From Amylostereum areolatum (lineage: Eukaryota; Basidiomycota; Agaricomycetes; Russulales; Stereaceae), in NCBI GenBank assembly GCA_012932865.1, contig SAXG01000021.1, positions 186,001-250,000 on the forward strand: a DNA stretch of 64,000 nucleotides, written 5' to 3'. The position numbers and the translations under genes are program-made. This document shows, in pieces, positions 1 through 11,000 of this stretch. A model generated the notes under the pieces. It had not been told where the DNA came from. It saw nothing but the letters and a program-made list of their open reading frames with translations, and searched no databases. Position 1 is the first letter of the stretch; the number at the start of each line of letters is the position of its first letter.

Positions 1-2803
1 ATCGATGCACGCACTTCGCCATAGTTGTATGGCACGTTGCCCACTGTGATCAGGTGTGAGTGACGCTGTGTCCGACAAGAGGGGCATGAAGCATACCAAA
101 GACAACTTTGCTCATGGTGTAGAGTGTACTATGATATGGACGGTGTGCCGAAGAGATACTTTGTGAGAGTGAGAGAAAACAGAGCGTCGACGTCGTTGTG
201 CCAGTGGTCGTCGATGTGGCGCGTCGAGCGCACGGCGCATTGCCGGTACCGGAACCGCGGAACCGCGTTGCCGGCGGCATGGAGTTCGCCGGCAACGCGG
301 TTCCATTTCGATGGCTTCGTCGACAAATGAACATCACCACCGGCAGTAAAAACATGTAAGTATAAGTACCACTCATACTCTTGCCCAACCTTGCACCACC
401 AAGGTCGCCTCCCTATTTTTCCAAACGCAGATCTGATCACGTCCCACCGAATTGGCAATGCATTCCCGGGCGCATGGCATCTACCGTAAAGCGGCGCACC
501 CGCCAGGCATCGACATCATACCGATATGAAGAAAAGAACAGGCCCGGGCCTTTCAGGTCGTCAGCGATGTTACACTGTAGCTAAATATTTGGATCGTTGT
601 GCGCGTGGTCATCTGAGTGGCATGTGGACGTCTCTTTCCGATAGGGCCCCATGAGTGCAGATCGTATCACCAGTCACTCGAGATTGCTTGCAGGCGTGGC
701 GTTCACCGAGGGAGACCTTGCATACAAATATGGCGAAGAAGCCCAGGATCCCGAGAACCCCACCCCGACAGGCCCGTGGTTGAGCCTGGCTGACGGGCTC
801 CCTGGACTCGGAGATGCCCGCTGCTCACAAACTGTAAAAAAATCTTCTCATCGTCCTGTACGCTTGCAGCATGGTCATCAACATTCTTCCGAAAAGGGTG
901 CAAGTATACCTTTATACCGTGCTTTGCCCGACATCGCTCCACAGCATTTGGAAGCGTGGGATGGCGGTCTCGAGATATATGGAAAAATAGCTGGAACGTG
1001 AGCCAGCGTCGGGAGTTCAGAGCAAGGCAAGAGACATTACAAGTCGGAAAGGATGAGTTGAGGAGGAGCTTTGTCGCGTCTTCCGCGTCCCAGGTTCCCG
1101 GATAGATTCCTCTCGTATTCCTCCCTGCGGAAAGCGCTCGTCGAACATGCTACTTACTACGTAGAATTCAAAGAGAGTGCGGACCGCGAAGACCCACATA
1201 CATCCATGCTCAGACCTACCGATCCTCAACCATAGCGAATTGCATTAACCAGTTCGTAACGTTCCGCGTCAGAGTCAATGGATGAAATGATCCACAAGCG
1301 GCGGCCAGTTGGAGCGAGTGCTATGCACTCCCGCTTGGGGGTCAGATGGCCGACGATGGAGGTGCGGGAGGGTCAGGTGAAGATAGAGGGGCGAAAGCGC
1401 TCCACGTTCAAGCTCAAGTTGGAAGTGGAAGAAGGAGAATCCGAGTCGTAGATTCGCAGCGACTGCCGCAATGAGAGGATGTGAGAAACTGCAAGATCGG
1501 GAAGAGAAGCGGGAGATCACCCGATCCTCGCTGAAGCTGGATATTCGTAGATTCCAAAGGTGGATGGAATTCCCAGTCTGGGGAACATCGGGGACAGGGC
1601 GTAGTTCAATTTTGGGGATGCAGGGGAGCTTCGCCCGATACTGCCGAGAAGATCAGGCGGTCTCTGCGGAGAAGTATATCATCGACCGGCGGAAGAAGGA
1701 AGTCGCGACAAGAGGAAACAGATCGGGGAATGAGAACGACAGGTAAGAGGGTGGATGGCCAGCATGTCTGTTCGACGGATGTGGCCACGATATGCCTCGA
1801 AAAAACAAGCATAGGGGGGCATGTGAGGATCTGGGTGGATCTATCGGGAGAACACCCGACCTACCGACCCGAGGCTGCACGGCCTGAGGCCTCAAGGAAC
1901 CAAGGTTTCGAAACGGCAGTGAGGAGGCGGGAGGCGGTGGGTCCGAGTGCGAGTCGGGTCACAGCCGAGGATATGGTGACCAACCCCACGCTAGCCCCAC
2001 GTTAGGGTTCGGGGAGAGAATTACCGAAGTCGGGAATTGACAATCCGTGCTCGTTGGCTCCCCTCTGTATCGCCAGGTATCGCCTGACGCTTTTGCTGGT
2101 TCCTCTGTGGAGTAGCTAGCCGTCACCGTCACTGCTTACTCCCCCCTCATGCTGCACTGGCCACACCTTCCTTCTCGCACCGGCTGTGGTTCATCCCCCC
2201 ATTCGGCCCCTCTATATCCCCCTTATTCACAAAGTCATTGGAGCATCCTTTGAGATGTCGTACGACGAACAATGGGACGGACGCCGCGGGTAGTAGCCTC
2301 AACTGGCACAGGCCGAGGGCCGGGACAAGCTCAAGATCACCCTCGTCCTGCATCGAGGGCCACCGAGCACATTCTAGTCGTTCCAGTGTCCCGTTCCGAC
2401 TCGATCCTCCGAGACAATCATCGACACCCTCCTCCGACTCGAACGATCCAGCCCGAATCCAAGATATCAAGATGCGCCGTCGTCTGACGGCGGTCGACCT
2501 ACGTTATCCTATCCTACCCTCCCCGGACGATGCGTCAAGTTGGATACAGGTGCAATTGCACGTGGCACAGACATCCGACAATCGGGGTGTACGAGCCACG
2601 GTTAGCGTGCGTGACTTGCTCTCTCAGCAAGGCTCCGCTGACGACTGCAATAGCTGTGAATTAGGTGGGAACGCTGTGGGAGCGGAAGCTGTGTTCTATA
2701 GGGAGACAGATCGGAGATCCGGCAGGCGCCGGCGTGACTCATCCCGGTCGGGTCGATTCTTCGGAGTACCACACTGAGGCACGGACTGAAATTCGTTCGG
2801 TGC
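1..2803. other. Left edge, no supported gene
   Basis: I find no reading frame with recognisable protein features on either strand. The longest frames (around 651-1001 and 2238-2777, plus strand) lack family motifs, lack intron signals that would join them to something larger, and are overlapped by equally long frames on the other strand. The only clear structure is the perfect inverted repeat at 259-304. The segment from about 2250 to 2780 has coding-like stretches in alternating frames, so a degraded or badly sequenced small gene there cannot be excluded. Confidence 0.5.
259..304. repeat. Perfect 18-bp inverted repeat, 10-nt loop
   Basis: The left arm at 259-276 (GGAACCGCGTTGCCGGCG) is exactly the reverse complement of the right arm at 287-304. 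The arms are separated by a 10-base spacer at 277-286. The left arm is preceded at 251-258 by a partial copy of its own first eight bases (GGAACCGC). The arms are GC-rich and would form a stable hairpin in RNA or single-stranded DNA. No gene is recognised on either side, so it is not obviously a terminator. Confidence 0.9.
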
Positions 2804-2810
2804 TATATAA
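2804..2810 (+). promoter_or_regulatory. TATA box of the Hsp20 gene
   Basis: TATATAA lies 120 bp upstream of the Hsp20 start codon. This leaves room for a 5' leader of roughly 90 nt. I looked for alternating GAA/TTC heat-shock elements just upstream and found only imperfect fragments (GAA and TTC triplets with wrong spacing near 2788-2798). Confidence 0.6.
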
Positions 2811-2929
2811 CAGACGCCAACTTGTCCAGTCGTGCTCCAACTTCCAACCCACCCCCGCTCTTCTCTACTCTTCCGCCTCCTACCACCGTACTCATCTGCG
2901 CTCGTCTCCCTGTTCGCGGAGACCTCCCT

Positions 2930-3874
2930 ATGACTGTCAAGCCCTCACCCCTCGTTCGCAAGCTCAACCAGAGGATGTCCCAACCCCCCACTTCCCCGTA
3001 CTCCACAACGCGTTCAACCACAACGCGCACAACCCCCTCGGTCCCATTCGACGGTCCTCGCGATGGCAATCCAACACCGCCCGATAACCCTCAGCAGCAG
3101 CACCCCCAGTCTCAGGAGCAAGAATTCCGCGCCCTCGATCGTCATTTCGCCACCAAGTTCGTTCAGATCGTGTTGGCCCAACGCAAGCGTGCTGCAGCTG
3201 CAGCATCAGGCCAAGCCACACCCATGCGTCCTAGGCGCGTTTTCATGTTCCTCGTCCTCTATCTCCGTCTAACCGATCTTACCCCCCCGCAGGATGCAGA
3301 TCTATGACTCTCCGCACGCGTCCACCGTCACCGCTCTCTTCGAGCTCCCGGGAATGCAGAACAACGAGATCAACGTTTCCGTCGGGCGTGACGGTCGTCT
3401 GACCGTCACAGGCGAGCGTCGTCCCCCGCCCCTCTTCGAGGACCCGGAGGTCGGCCGTTCTCGGTATCCCGTTAGCGAGATCAAGTATGGCAAGTTCGAG
3501 AGGACGGTGAACATCCCTCCTGGCATAGAAGTACGTGTCCTTTCTTTGTGTCGTGGTCCCCAATCCTTTCTTCTGTCATGTTCTACCGCGATCTATATGT
3601 TCCGTGCCGACTGCTTTGTCGACCTACTCTCCGCATCCTTGCTTTCTTTCCGCGGTATCCTTCTCCCGCACGTCTCCGTTTTGACTCGTCCCTTACATTT
3701 CACCCTTTCACCCGGTTTTCACCCCTTGCCACTGGCGCTGACGTCCATGTTTAGGTCAAAGACATTGTAGCCGGCTTAACAGAGGGCATGCTCAGCATCT
3801 CCTGGCCGCGTGAAGTGCCTCGCAAGCACAACTCCTCTCCCCCTGTTACATCCGTGCAGGCGCTCATTCACTGA
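2930..3874 (+). CDS. Small heat-shock protein, Hsp20/alpha-crystallin family
   Basis: This is an ATP-independent chaperone that holds unfolding proteins and usually assembles into oligomers in the cytosol. Three exons are proposed: 2930-3238, 3300-3530 and 3755-3874. They give 219 residues. The first 100 residues are a disordered arm rich in Ser, Thr, Pro and Gln. The alpha-crystallin domain runs from about residue 104 to 200, with the ALFELPG strand, the RLTVTGER strand and the C-terminal AGLTEGMLSI signature. A short tail follows. The start is the first ATG after the TATA box. The second acceptor was chosen at 3299, six bases beyond a competing AG, because only this one keeps the frame (arm ending PRR, then IYDSP). 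The family call is firm; the exact first intron is inferred. Confidence 0.92.
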
Positions 3875-5933
3875 GTCGCGTATCTTCCCTGACTCCCCTC
3901 ACGCATCGTTTTCTTGGACCCTATGTTGCAACCGCTTCCCTTACGCGTGACTCGTGTTATTGTGAGCAACGCGTGTCTTTCGCCGATGACTCGTCCTTAA
4001 ATCTTCTTCTTGCAAAGGCTATGACTCTCGCCTTCCCCTTCCATCGCACAATCACCTCTCCATCATCCTTTTATTCCCCATTTCAGGGTATGCAAAGGGT
4101 AGCCAGCCTAGGGCCACGCTACATGACGCATCCGCTCTTTTCTCATTCATACTGCGGAGGGGACAGTGCCACACACCATCATCGAAGGACGTACTCCTGG
4201 CGTCATTCCCATCCGTGTATTCCCCTCCCCCTCGGCCTGTCCAGTCCCCCTTCGATCTCATATGCGCATCCCCCGTGCCCAGCCTTACGCCCTCACCCCC
4301 ACCACAACTTCCGCCCCGCCCATTCCCCGAATCCCCACTCCGCCTCGTCTTCCAGGGCATGTGCCTCGGTTCTTCTTCCCACCTTGCTCCCGTTTGCGTC
4401 ATGAACTCTCCTCTATCGGACGCCGGAGTTCCCCGTCCCAGCTCGTGGCCGCACGCCCGGTACAGGTCAAGCTCACCCTCTCGAAATCGGCTCTTGCCTA
4501 GCCTTGACGCAAAGATCATCCTCGGGACCCGCCCTGCGATCGCGGGCGCGATCATGGAAGTGGAAAGCCGTTAGCTATACCCATTGCGCCGAGCTTGACT
4601 TCCCGCACAACGTGGCTCGCGTGCGCGCAGGCTCACGAGGCTCTGGCGCACGGCGGGCTGTGTCCATTAATCCAAAATCGCGCCTGTCGGTGCGCCTCCA
4701 AGCCAGCGCGTTTGTCGCATGGTCCGACCCCGCAGCTCGTATGGCTGTACGGTCACCGGTCAAGTCGTGTCCAACCTTACCTTACACTCATACATACCCA
4801 TACCCTAATTCATGTTCTCCGGTTTTCTCGCTCTTGTTGCATACGCACATACACTCTGCTATTTGGGATTCCGGACTTTCTCGATTTGGCGGGCGATTAC
4901 GGACGCTTACAGCTGTATGTGTGTTACGTGCGATGGTCTCTCCACCTCCCCCTAGACAGTTCTTGTTTCTTGCACGTCTGACTTGCTCTCGTCTGTATCC
5001 ATATGTATGTACCTGCTTCGCCACCCGGTCGTAGTCAAAATCATTGTACCCATCACATCTCGACCGTATGTGTGCTACTCCTCTTTCCGGACACCGTGTA
5101 TACGCAATGTCAATCCACATTCACTTCGCCGCCCCCCCCCTCCCCTTAAATACTAGCGGCGTGGAATGACGTCGCTTCCGAACCTGCGAGCACCATATCG
5201 AGTCAACAATAGAACGCACCCACATTCGAGTAGCACGGGCCCGAGCCGTCAGGGTTTTTCGGTTTGGGACTTGCCGCCTACATATTCCAGGTCGAGTCAC
5301 ATCTGACCTTGCGGCGTGGCGTCGCAGAAGCTTATTCTTGTGGATCCCAGGGGTACGGCTCGCCCCATCCGCGAACAAACCAGCGAACATGCCGACCTTG
5401 CAGCGCCGCAAGGATCCCTCAGGTGGAGACGGACGCCAGGAGCGGTGTAAGGCAGCCACTCAGTGCTTGAAACCCCGGTAAATAGGCGTAGTGACATACG
5501 CTCATACAGGGCAAGTGGGCGGCCTTACTAGCCGTTGTAGCGCGGCGCCGCACAACTGTCACAACGTTCCAGGAGGATTTTCAAAGGTTCCGTACTGTGT
5601 TTAAGCCGCCGAGCACGGCCTCGTCGGCGGAGAATACAGCTGAGTCGATCGTTCGTCAAAGCACCGAGCCCTGTATCCGAAGGAACAACGTAACTGCCAG
5701 CGAAACGACACCAAGTCATGAGTATATTTAGAGTACACGTATATGAGTTAGGGGGTTGGGGTTCGAGTCAAGACGAAAGAGAAGTTACAAGGTATCAATC
5801 CAGGCGCAGTGGCCAAAGTCTAGCGATGTGGGGGAAGAAAAAGAGGTATGCCTCAAGGGTGGGAAGAACGACGAAAAATAAAGACCAAACTAGAGAGTCG
5901 AGGAACGCCCTGGCCTCGGTTGGGGGGCGGTAC
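3875..5933. other. Gene-free stretch between Hsp20 and the F-box pair
   Basis: Long open frames occur on both strands at about 4050-4570 and 4500-5030, but they overlap one another, are rich in Pro, Ser and Arg, and match no family I know. The DNA is pyrimidine-rich on the plus strand. I regard the frames as chance products of composition. The 3' end of the F-box gene lies at the right edge. Confidence 0.5.
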
Positions 5934-7975
5934 TCACAGATGACCACCAATCGTCCCAGCATTCACATGTTGCCCCCCCAGCGGGTGGAAGAGCCCCGCG
6001 AACGCCGCGAGCCCCACCGTGGGGCCGTCCGCCTGAGTCGCGCCATCCCCCAAGGCAGCAGTGAAAGGGTGCCCGTTCTGCTGGGGTAGCGAAAGGTGTA
6101 ACGCGGTCTGCATCTGGTGTGACGCTTGCGCGAGGATCGTTTGATACAGTTGCTGGTGCCGCAGCCTAGCCTCCTCTTTCACCCGCTCAAACGTCCATGC
6201 AGGTTCCGGCTCTGGTTCTGGGACGCTCGACCGCCCCTTCCTGCTCCCGTCCCAGACGAGCTCCCGTCCCCTCACCTGCCCTGCAAGTGCATCCACATCG
6301 CTGATCCCCACGTCTGAATAACATAAACACGCTTCCTTGAGGGCCGCGGCGCGTTCCCCGAGCGTGGTGTACAACGCGTCGAACGCGGACGTGCGGCCGG
6401 ACGCCGTGTCGTCGCGCAATGCGGCCTCGTATACAGCGAGGGTCTCCAGTCTGGGAAGCACTGCGTGTCCCGCATTCGAGAGCGCACCGCATGCACCCTC
6501 GATGGCACGCGTCCCATGTATACAGAGCTCGCGCACATTGGGAAGTGTGCGAAGAAGCCGGGTCCACTCCTTGGCCGCCCCCACTGGCAACCGAGCGATC
6601 GTGGCGCCGTACACGGGATCAAGTCGCGCCATGCGAATTATGTCCGCGAGCGCACCCACGAACCAGGTGTCGTCCAGGACGTATTGAGGTGCCAACGAGA
6701 TGCGGACTTGGAACTCAGCATCCGGTGCACTGTCCCGATCGAAAAAGTCGGGCGCGCCGCGACGTGTCCAAGAAGAAGGCCGAGACCAGGCGGACAAGTG
6801 AAAGGTGCTCGAGTGGAAGGGCTCAGGGGTGGTGTAATATATGAGAGCGGTTTGGTAAGGAGGGGGAGGGTAGGCGGCTGTCATTAATGGGAATATAGGT
6901 GCAAATTGTCTTTTGGAAATGGTCTGCAGACGTGAGAGACAAGTTGATGTTGATTTTAGCAGTGGGGGGGAAAACGACGTGTTGAAGAATGTTTGCCGGC
7001 ATGTTGGGCTCTGTAGCTGTGGAAGTGCTCGTGATCTGCATACGGTCGAGGTTAGAGAGGACGATGGGCTGCTCCGGTGCCAGGGCCGGAGCCGATGTGG
7101 CGATTCCATGGCGTAAAGGACTGAGATCGAAAACAACGACCTCCAGGGTCGATTGAGCAGCGGAGAGCAGACGCAGAACATCGTTGGTGAAGAAGGTCGG
7201 CATACAATTGAGTTCGAGATGCGTCAGCCGGGCGCAGTGGGGAAGGAGGATCTTCGAAGCAGAAAAGCTGGTCGGGACGGGTACGACGCTCTCCAGCTTG
7301 AGCCTCCTTAGCGGCATCACTGTGTCCCAAAACGCTGGATGAAACCTAAACACCGCGCTTTGCTTCGGGTCATGGGACTTGTCTGGCGAGGTGAGCTCCA
7401 GGTCTTGCAGCTGCTCTTTCGGTGCAAGCATGATGTCCGCCATAAAGGCCTCGATCTTGGACCCGGGGTTGCGCTGGATGTTGAGACGCAGGGTGTTCGT
7501 GCGGGAAAGCTCTGCGATGGCCCGGCGCGCGGCGCGAAGAGACGCGCGGGGTCGGAAAACACTGTCAAAACGGATGGAAATGGGCGCGTGCTTGGAACGC
7601 TTGAGCATCACGTTGGTGAGGGTAGGGGTTTGGAAAGCCGAGATGGGTCCACATGGCGGGGTAGTCGAGCGCGATGTCGCGCAACCGCCGACATATCTGG
7701 CCAATGACGAAGGCGGTGGAGGCGCTTGTTCCGGGGGCGTCGAACGGGTCGTCCGCAACGCAATAGATGATGACGCGAAGAAGAATTTCGGTGGGGAATG
7801 CGAGGAAGGACTACTTGGGAAGGCGTTGTCTGAACACTCTGTAGTTGTGGTGAGTGACGTGGAGTCGTGGACCGTGTAGGACAAAGGATGACGTACGGGT
7901 TCGGTCAAGCTGCTACCACCATGCACTGCTCGTATTCGGATTGAGCAACGGAAGGGACTCTCCTACGTCTGACAT
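5934..7975 (-). CDS. F-box protein with LRR-like C-terminal region (frame-disrupted)
   Basis: This is a putative substrate-recognition subunit of an SCF ubiquitin ligase. An F-box is readable near 7690-7800 (FPTEILLRVI, then ICRRLRDIALDYPAMW). Leucine-rich segments follow (LRRLKLE, LTHLELN), then a C-terminal part with WTRRGAPDFF and ELVWDGS, which the neighbouring paralogue shares (WTRRGAPNLF, VVWDGSERG). The reading is not continuous: one base too many separates the F-box from the LRR part (about 7640-7665), and another separates the LRR part from the C-terminal part (6840-6960). The start at 7975 is tentative and needs an intron of about 70 nt plus possibly another one-base skip. The apparent stop at 5934 overlaps a strong donor (GTGAGT), so the real 3' end may lie further on. 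Either a recent pseudogene or a sequencing-error victim. Confidence 0.7.
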
Positions 7976-8689
7976 GGCCACGGTGGAACGGCGGCTCGGT
8001 AGATGAGGTGGGAAGAGAAGAAGGATGGGAAGAGAGACGACGAAACGAAGGGGTGTATATATGTAATACCCGCGGGAGTGGGGGCGAAACAGGGTTCGAG
8101 TGGCGAGGAAAGTTTAGCGGTATCTGGGTGGCGATGTAGGTTCATCGTTCATCGCTTGGATGGTATCGATGCAATCAAGCCGAACGATGCGTTTTGCTTT
8201 CTTGTGAAACGCAATGAGGCTTCAAGCTTCAAGCTGGGAGCACGCGACGCCACGGGTTAGGGCAGCGCCCCAGTATGCTTCGTGCCGTCACACACGAATT
8301 CGATTGTTGGGTAGCGCACATAGCAAATGGGGCGCAGAGGTGGCTTGAGGGCGACGGTGACATGAGGCGACCTGGCGAGCGACAACAAACGCTTTGATAG
8401 ACGATGGGAGTAAGACGCAAGACGCAGGACGCGGGACGCGCGTGTCCTCGAGGCTCACGCTCATGCTTCTTCCCGATTCTGACATCACACCCCTACCTCT
8501 GGAATTCAAACCACCGTTTGAAGCTTGTAGAGCTCGGGATGATAGGTAGGTGATGTGCGATATAGATCTTACATTCATACAAATCAACGGAGAGATACAG
8601 ATAAGAACGCCATGCAAGTTTTCTCGTACAGAATACCGATGCTTGTGCACACGATGACACAGATGCCCACCACCAGGTGCCATACGCCA
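7976..8689. other. Intergenic between the two F-box genes
   Basis: This is upstream sequence of the first F-box gene and downstream sequence of the second. No open frame has recognisable content. Confidence 0.55.
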
Positions 8690-10606
8690 TTACCACTCCT
8701 CGAGGGCGTCGTCGAAATCTTCCTCGTCGTCGTCTTCGTCGTCTTCGTCGTCTTCTTCGAATATGGCCCCTTCGTCCAGAGTAATCGCCGGTAGCACTAC
8801 CATCAGAGGGCCTGGCACGGCCAGCGGCCCACCTTCCGCGAAAACCTCCTCATCCATGTCTGGCGGTCCCAATCCTATCATGGCACCGTGCTGGTCCTGG
8901 GGCCACATCGTTTCGGGGGCTGGTGGACTCTCAACGACCATAGACATAGGTACGCTCGACGTGCCACGCTCGCTTCCGTCCCACACAACATTCCTTCGCT
9001 TCACGGATTTGGCGATCTCCTCCATATCTCGGGTGATCGTGTCGCAATAGCACACGACGAGTTCTTCCAGCTTCGCCCCGCGGACCTGTTCGAAGCGTTC
9101 GAGGCCCGCCTTCAGCGCCTCCAACTCTAGAGTGGGTTCCTTGAGGTACCCCTCGCGGAAGGACACGCCGGTGATGGACAACGTCGTCAGATGCGAGAAC
9201 AGCTCGGCCGTTTCGCTAACGACGTGAGGCCAGGCGCCGAACGTGGAAAACGCGTAAACGGAGCAGAACTCATGCAGGGCCGCGGGACCGTACACGCTGA
9301 GCTCGCGCAATAGAGGAATGTGGCGGAAGAATCGTGCCCATGGTAGTTCTGGTTTTACAGGGGCCACCGTCGCCTCGCGCACGCTCTCAAACTTGGCCGC
9401 GACTGCTATATCTCCAAGTGCGTCGAGAAGGCAAACCTCGTCCACGTCCTCGTCCCGAAGAATGTGTAGAGCCAGTGCCGGGCCAGGGTATTCGTCAAGG
9501 TTGAATAGATTCGGTGCTCCCCGGCGGGTCCAGGCGGAAAGTCGCAGTCCAGGTCGCCGGTGCATATTGTCTGTTTGAAGGAGGATACTCTCGGTAGGTT
9601 GGAGAACGTGTCCGCAAATGCGCCAGGATCGCCGGAAGGACCGTGTTGGGGGTCAAGCGCGACTTGAGCGTGAACTGAAGGATTAGCGCCGCGGTGTCGG
9701 GGTACTTGATGTGTTGCAAAATGGAAACCGGTGTGTTTGGCTCCCAGGTGGAGTGCACAGAGCTAATTTGAAGATAGGTGAGACGGGGAAGTGTGACTGG
9801 GGTAATGGTCGTGGGCTGTAGATTGCGGAAGGGAAGGTGGTCGAGGATGAGTGTTTCTAATGTGTGTGCTGCGACGGCGATCATGGCCATGATATCCACC
9901 ATGCGCATACTTCCCATTCTCCCGAGCTCCAGGTGCGTGAGGGCCTGGCAATGCCTCGGTACCAAATTTAGCGAAGGATTATCGAACTGGACGGCCTCGA
10001 GGACCAGCTTTTGCAGTGGCATGGCTGCTTGGGACCAAAAGGATTTTTCCACTTTGAACACATCGGTCATGTTGCGCGATATTTCAGACGCGCGGAGCTC
10101 CAAACGTTCGAGGCGACTGGCCGTTGGACGTAAGAGGCTGACGACGTTTCGGAGAGGGAGACAGGAGACACTGCGAATGGAGATCTCCTTAACGCGAGAT
10201 ATCTCCCTGAGCGCCACACATGCGGTTTGGAAGCGGTAGCCTCCCGTGGTGGGACGCCTGATGATGATCCTGGGGGTGAGGTCCACGCAAACCGATAGAG
10301 GTGTTTGACGCGCTCGCTCGAGCATTGTAGTGAACATTGCCTCCGATTTGAACGAGAGTTTGGCCCACATGAGCGCATAGTCGATTGCAACGTCACGCCA
10401 ACGGCGGCACACATGGGAAATAGTGAAGGCTGTGGTGGCGGAGTTCTCGGCATCATGTTGATCGTTTTCTATGCTATGGGAGAAGATTTCAAGGAGAACT
10501 TCGGTGGGCATCCGTACGGCAATTGGTGTTTGGGTTTGAACAATCTGTGACATATGTTAAGAAGGCGAATAGATGGGAAGACTACAGGTACGCACTTGAG
10601 GGTCAT
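8690..10606 (-). CDS. F-box protein with LRR-like region and acidic tail
   Basis: Paralogue of the gene immediately downstream, transcribed the same way. A 5-codon first exon (MTLKC) is joined by an intron of about 46 nt to a clear F-box (RMPTEVLLEIFSHSI, then VCRRWRDVAIDYALMW). LRR-like stretches follow (SRLERLELRASEI, LTHLELGRM, LETLILDHLP). A C-terminal region carries WTRRGAPNLF and VVWDGSERG. The last 20 or so residues are almost all Asp and Glu, encoded by a GTC/TTC-type repeat near 8705-8760. The frame shifts by one extra base somewhere in 9530-9600, between the LRR region and WTRRGAPNLF. A 37-nt intron would also repair it but is very short. Likely an SCF adaptor; substrate unknown. 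Confidence 0.75.
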
Positions 10607-11000
10607 CGTGCTGCGTGCAAGGCGCTGCCGCTTGACCCCTAGATGGTTGTGCGTTGGCCATGAAATTTTACTCGGAGGAGGGTGTAATGTATTGTGCGGG
10701 CTGTATGAACGGCCTTGGTTGGAAGAAGACAGTAGACAGAGATCAATGTCGACGGGGATGATGGCGGTAACAACGCTTGCAGTAAAGGCGGATGGTCGTG
10801 TAAGTTGAGTACGTTGAGTTGCCAGTGGTCCAAGCGTCGGAGTAATGCAGTACATTCTCATGACGTCATGCGAGATCCGTAATACCATTGCCAAACCAAA
10901 CCCTCGAAAGAGGGCGCCTTTTTATCTAGCGTACAGTAAAGTAATGGCTGACGCGTGTGTAGCTCATGCTGCCAAACCAGTATCACCGCGAGAGCACAGC
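10607..11000. other. Intergenic, F-box promoter and RING 3' flank
   Basis: This is upstream of the second F-box gene and downstream of the RING gene. No open frame with recognisable content is seen. Confidence 0.5.

Noticed and set aside
2238..2777. 180-codon plus-strand frame upstream of Hsp20
   Set aside because: It has no ATG at its opening, no recognised domain, and it overlaps the Hsp20 promoter. A small real gene in several frames remains possible but unsupported.
2780..2800. Heat-shock element upstream of Hsp20
   Set aside because: GAA and TTC triplets are present but not in the alternating 5-bp spacing a heat-shock element needs.
4050..4574. Long overlapping frames on both strands downstream of Hsp20
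   Set aside because: They are Pro/Ser/Arg-rich, mutually overlapping, without motifs or introns; best explained by base composition.
9560..9596. A 37-nt intron that would repair F-box 2
   Set aside because: The splice signals are formally present, but the length is below what other introns here show, and the same type of shift in the paralogue has no such intron.
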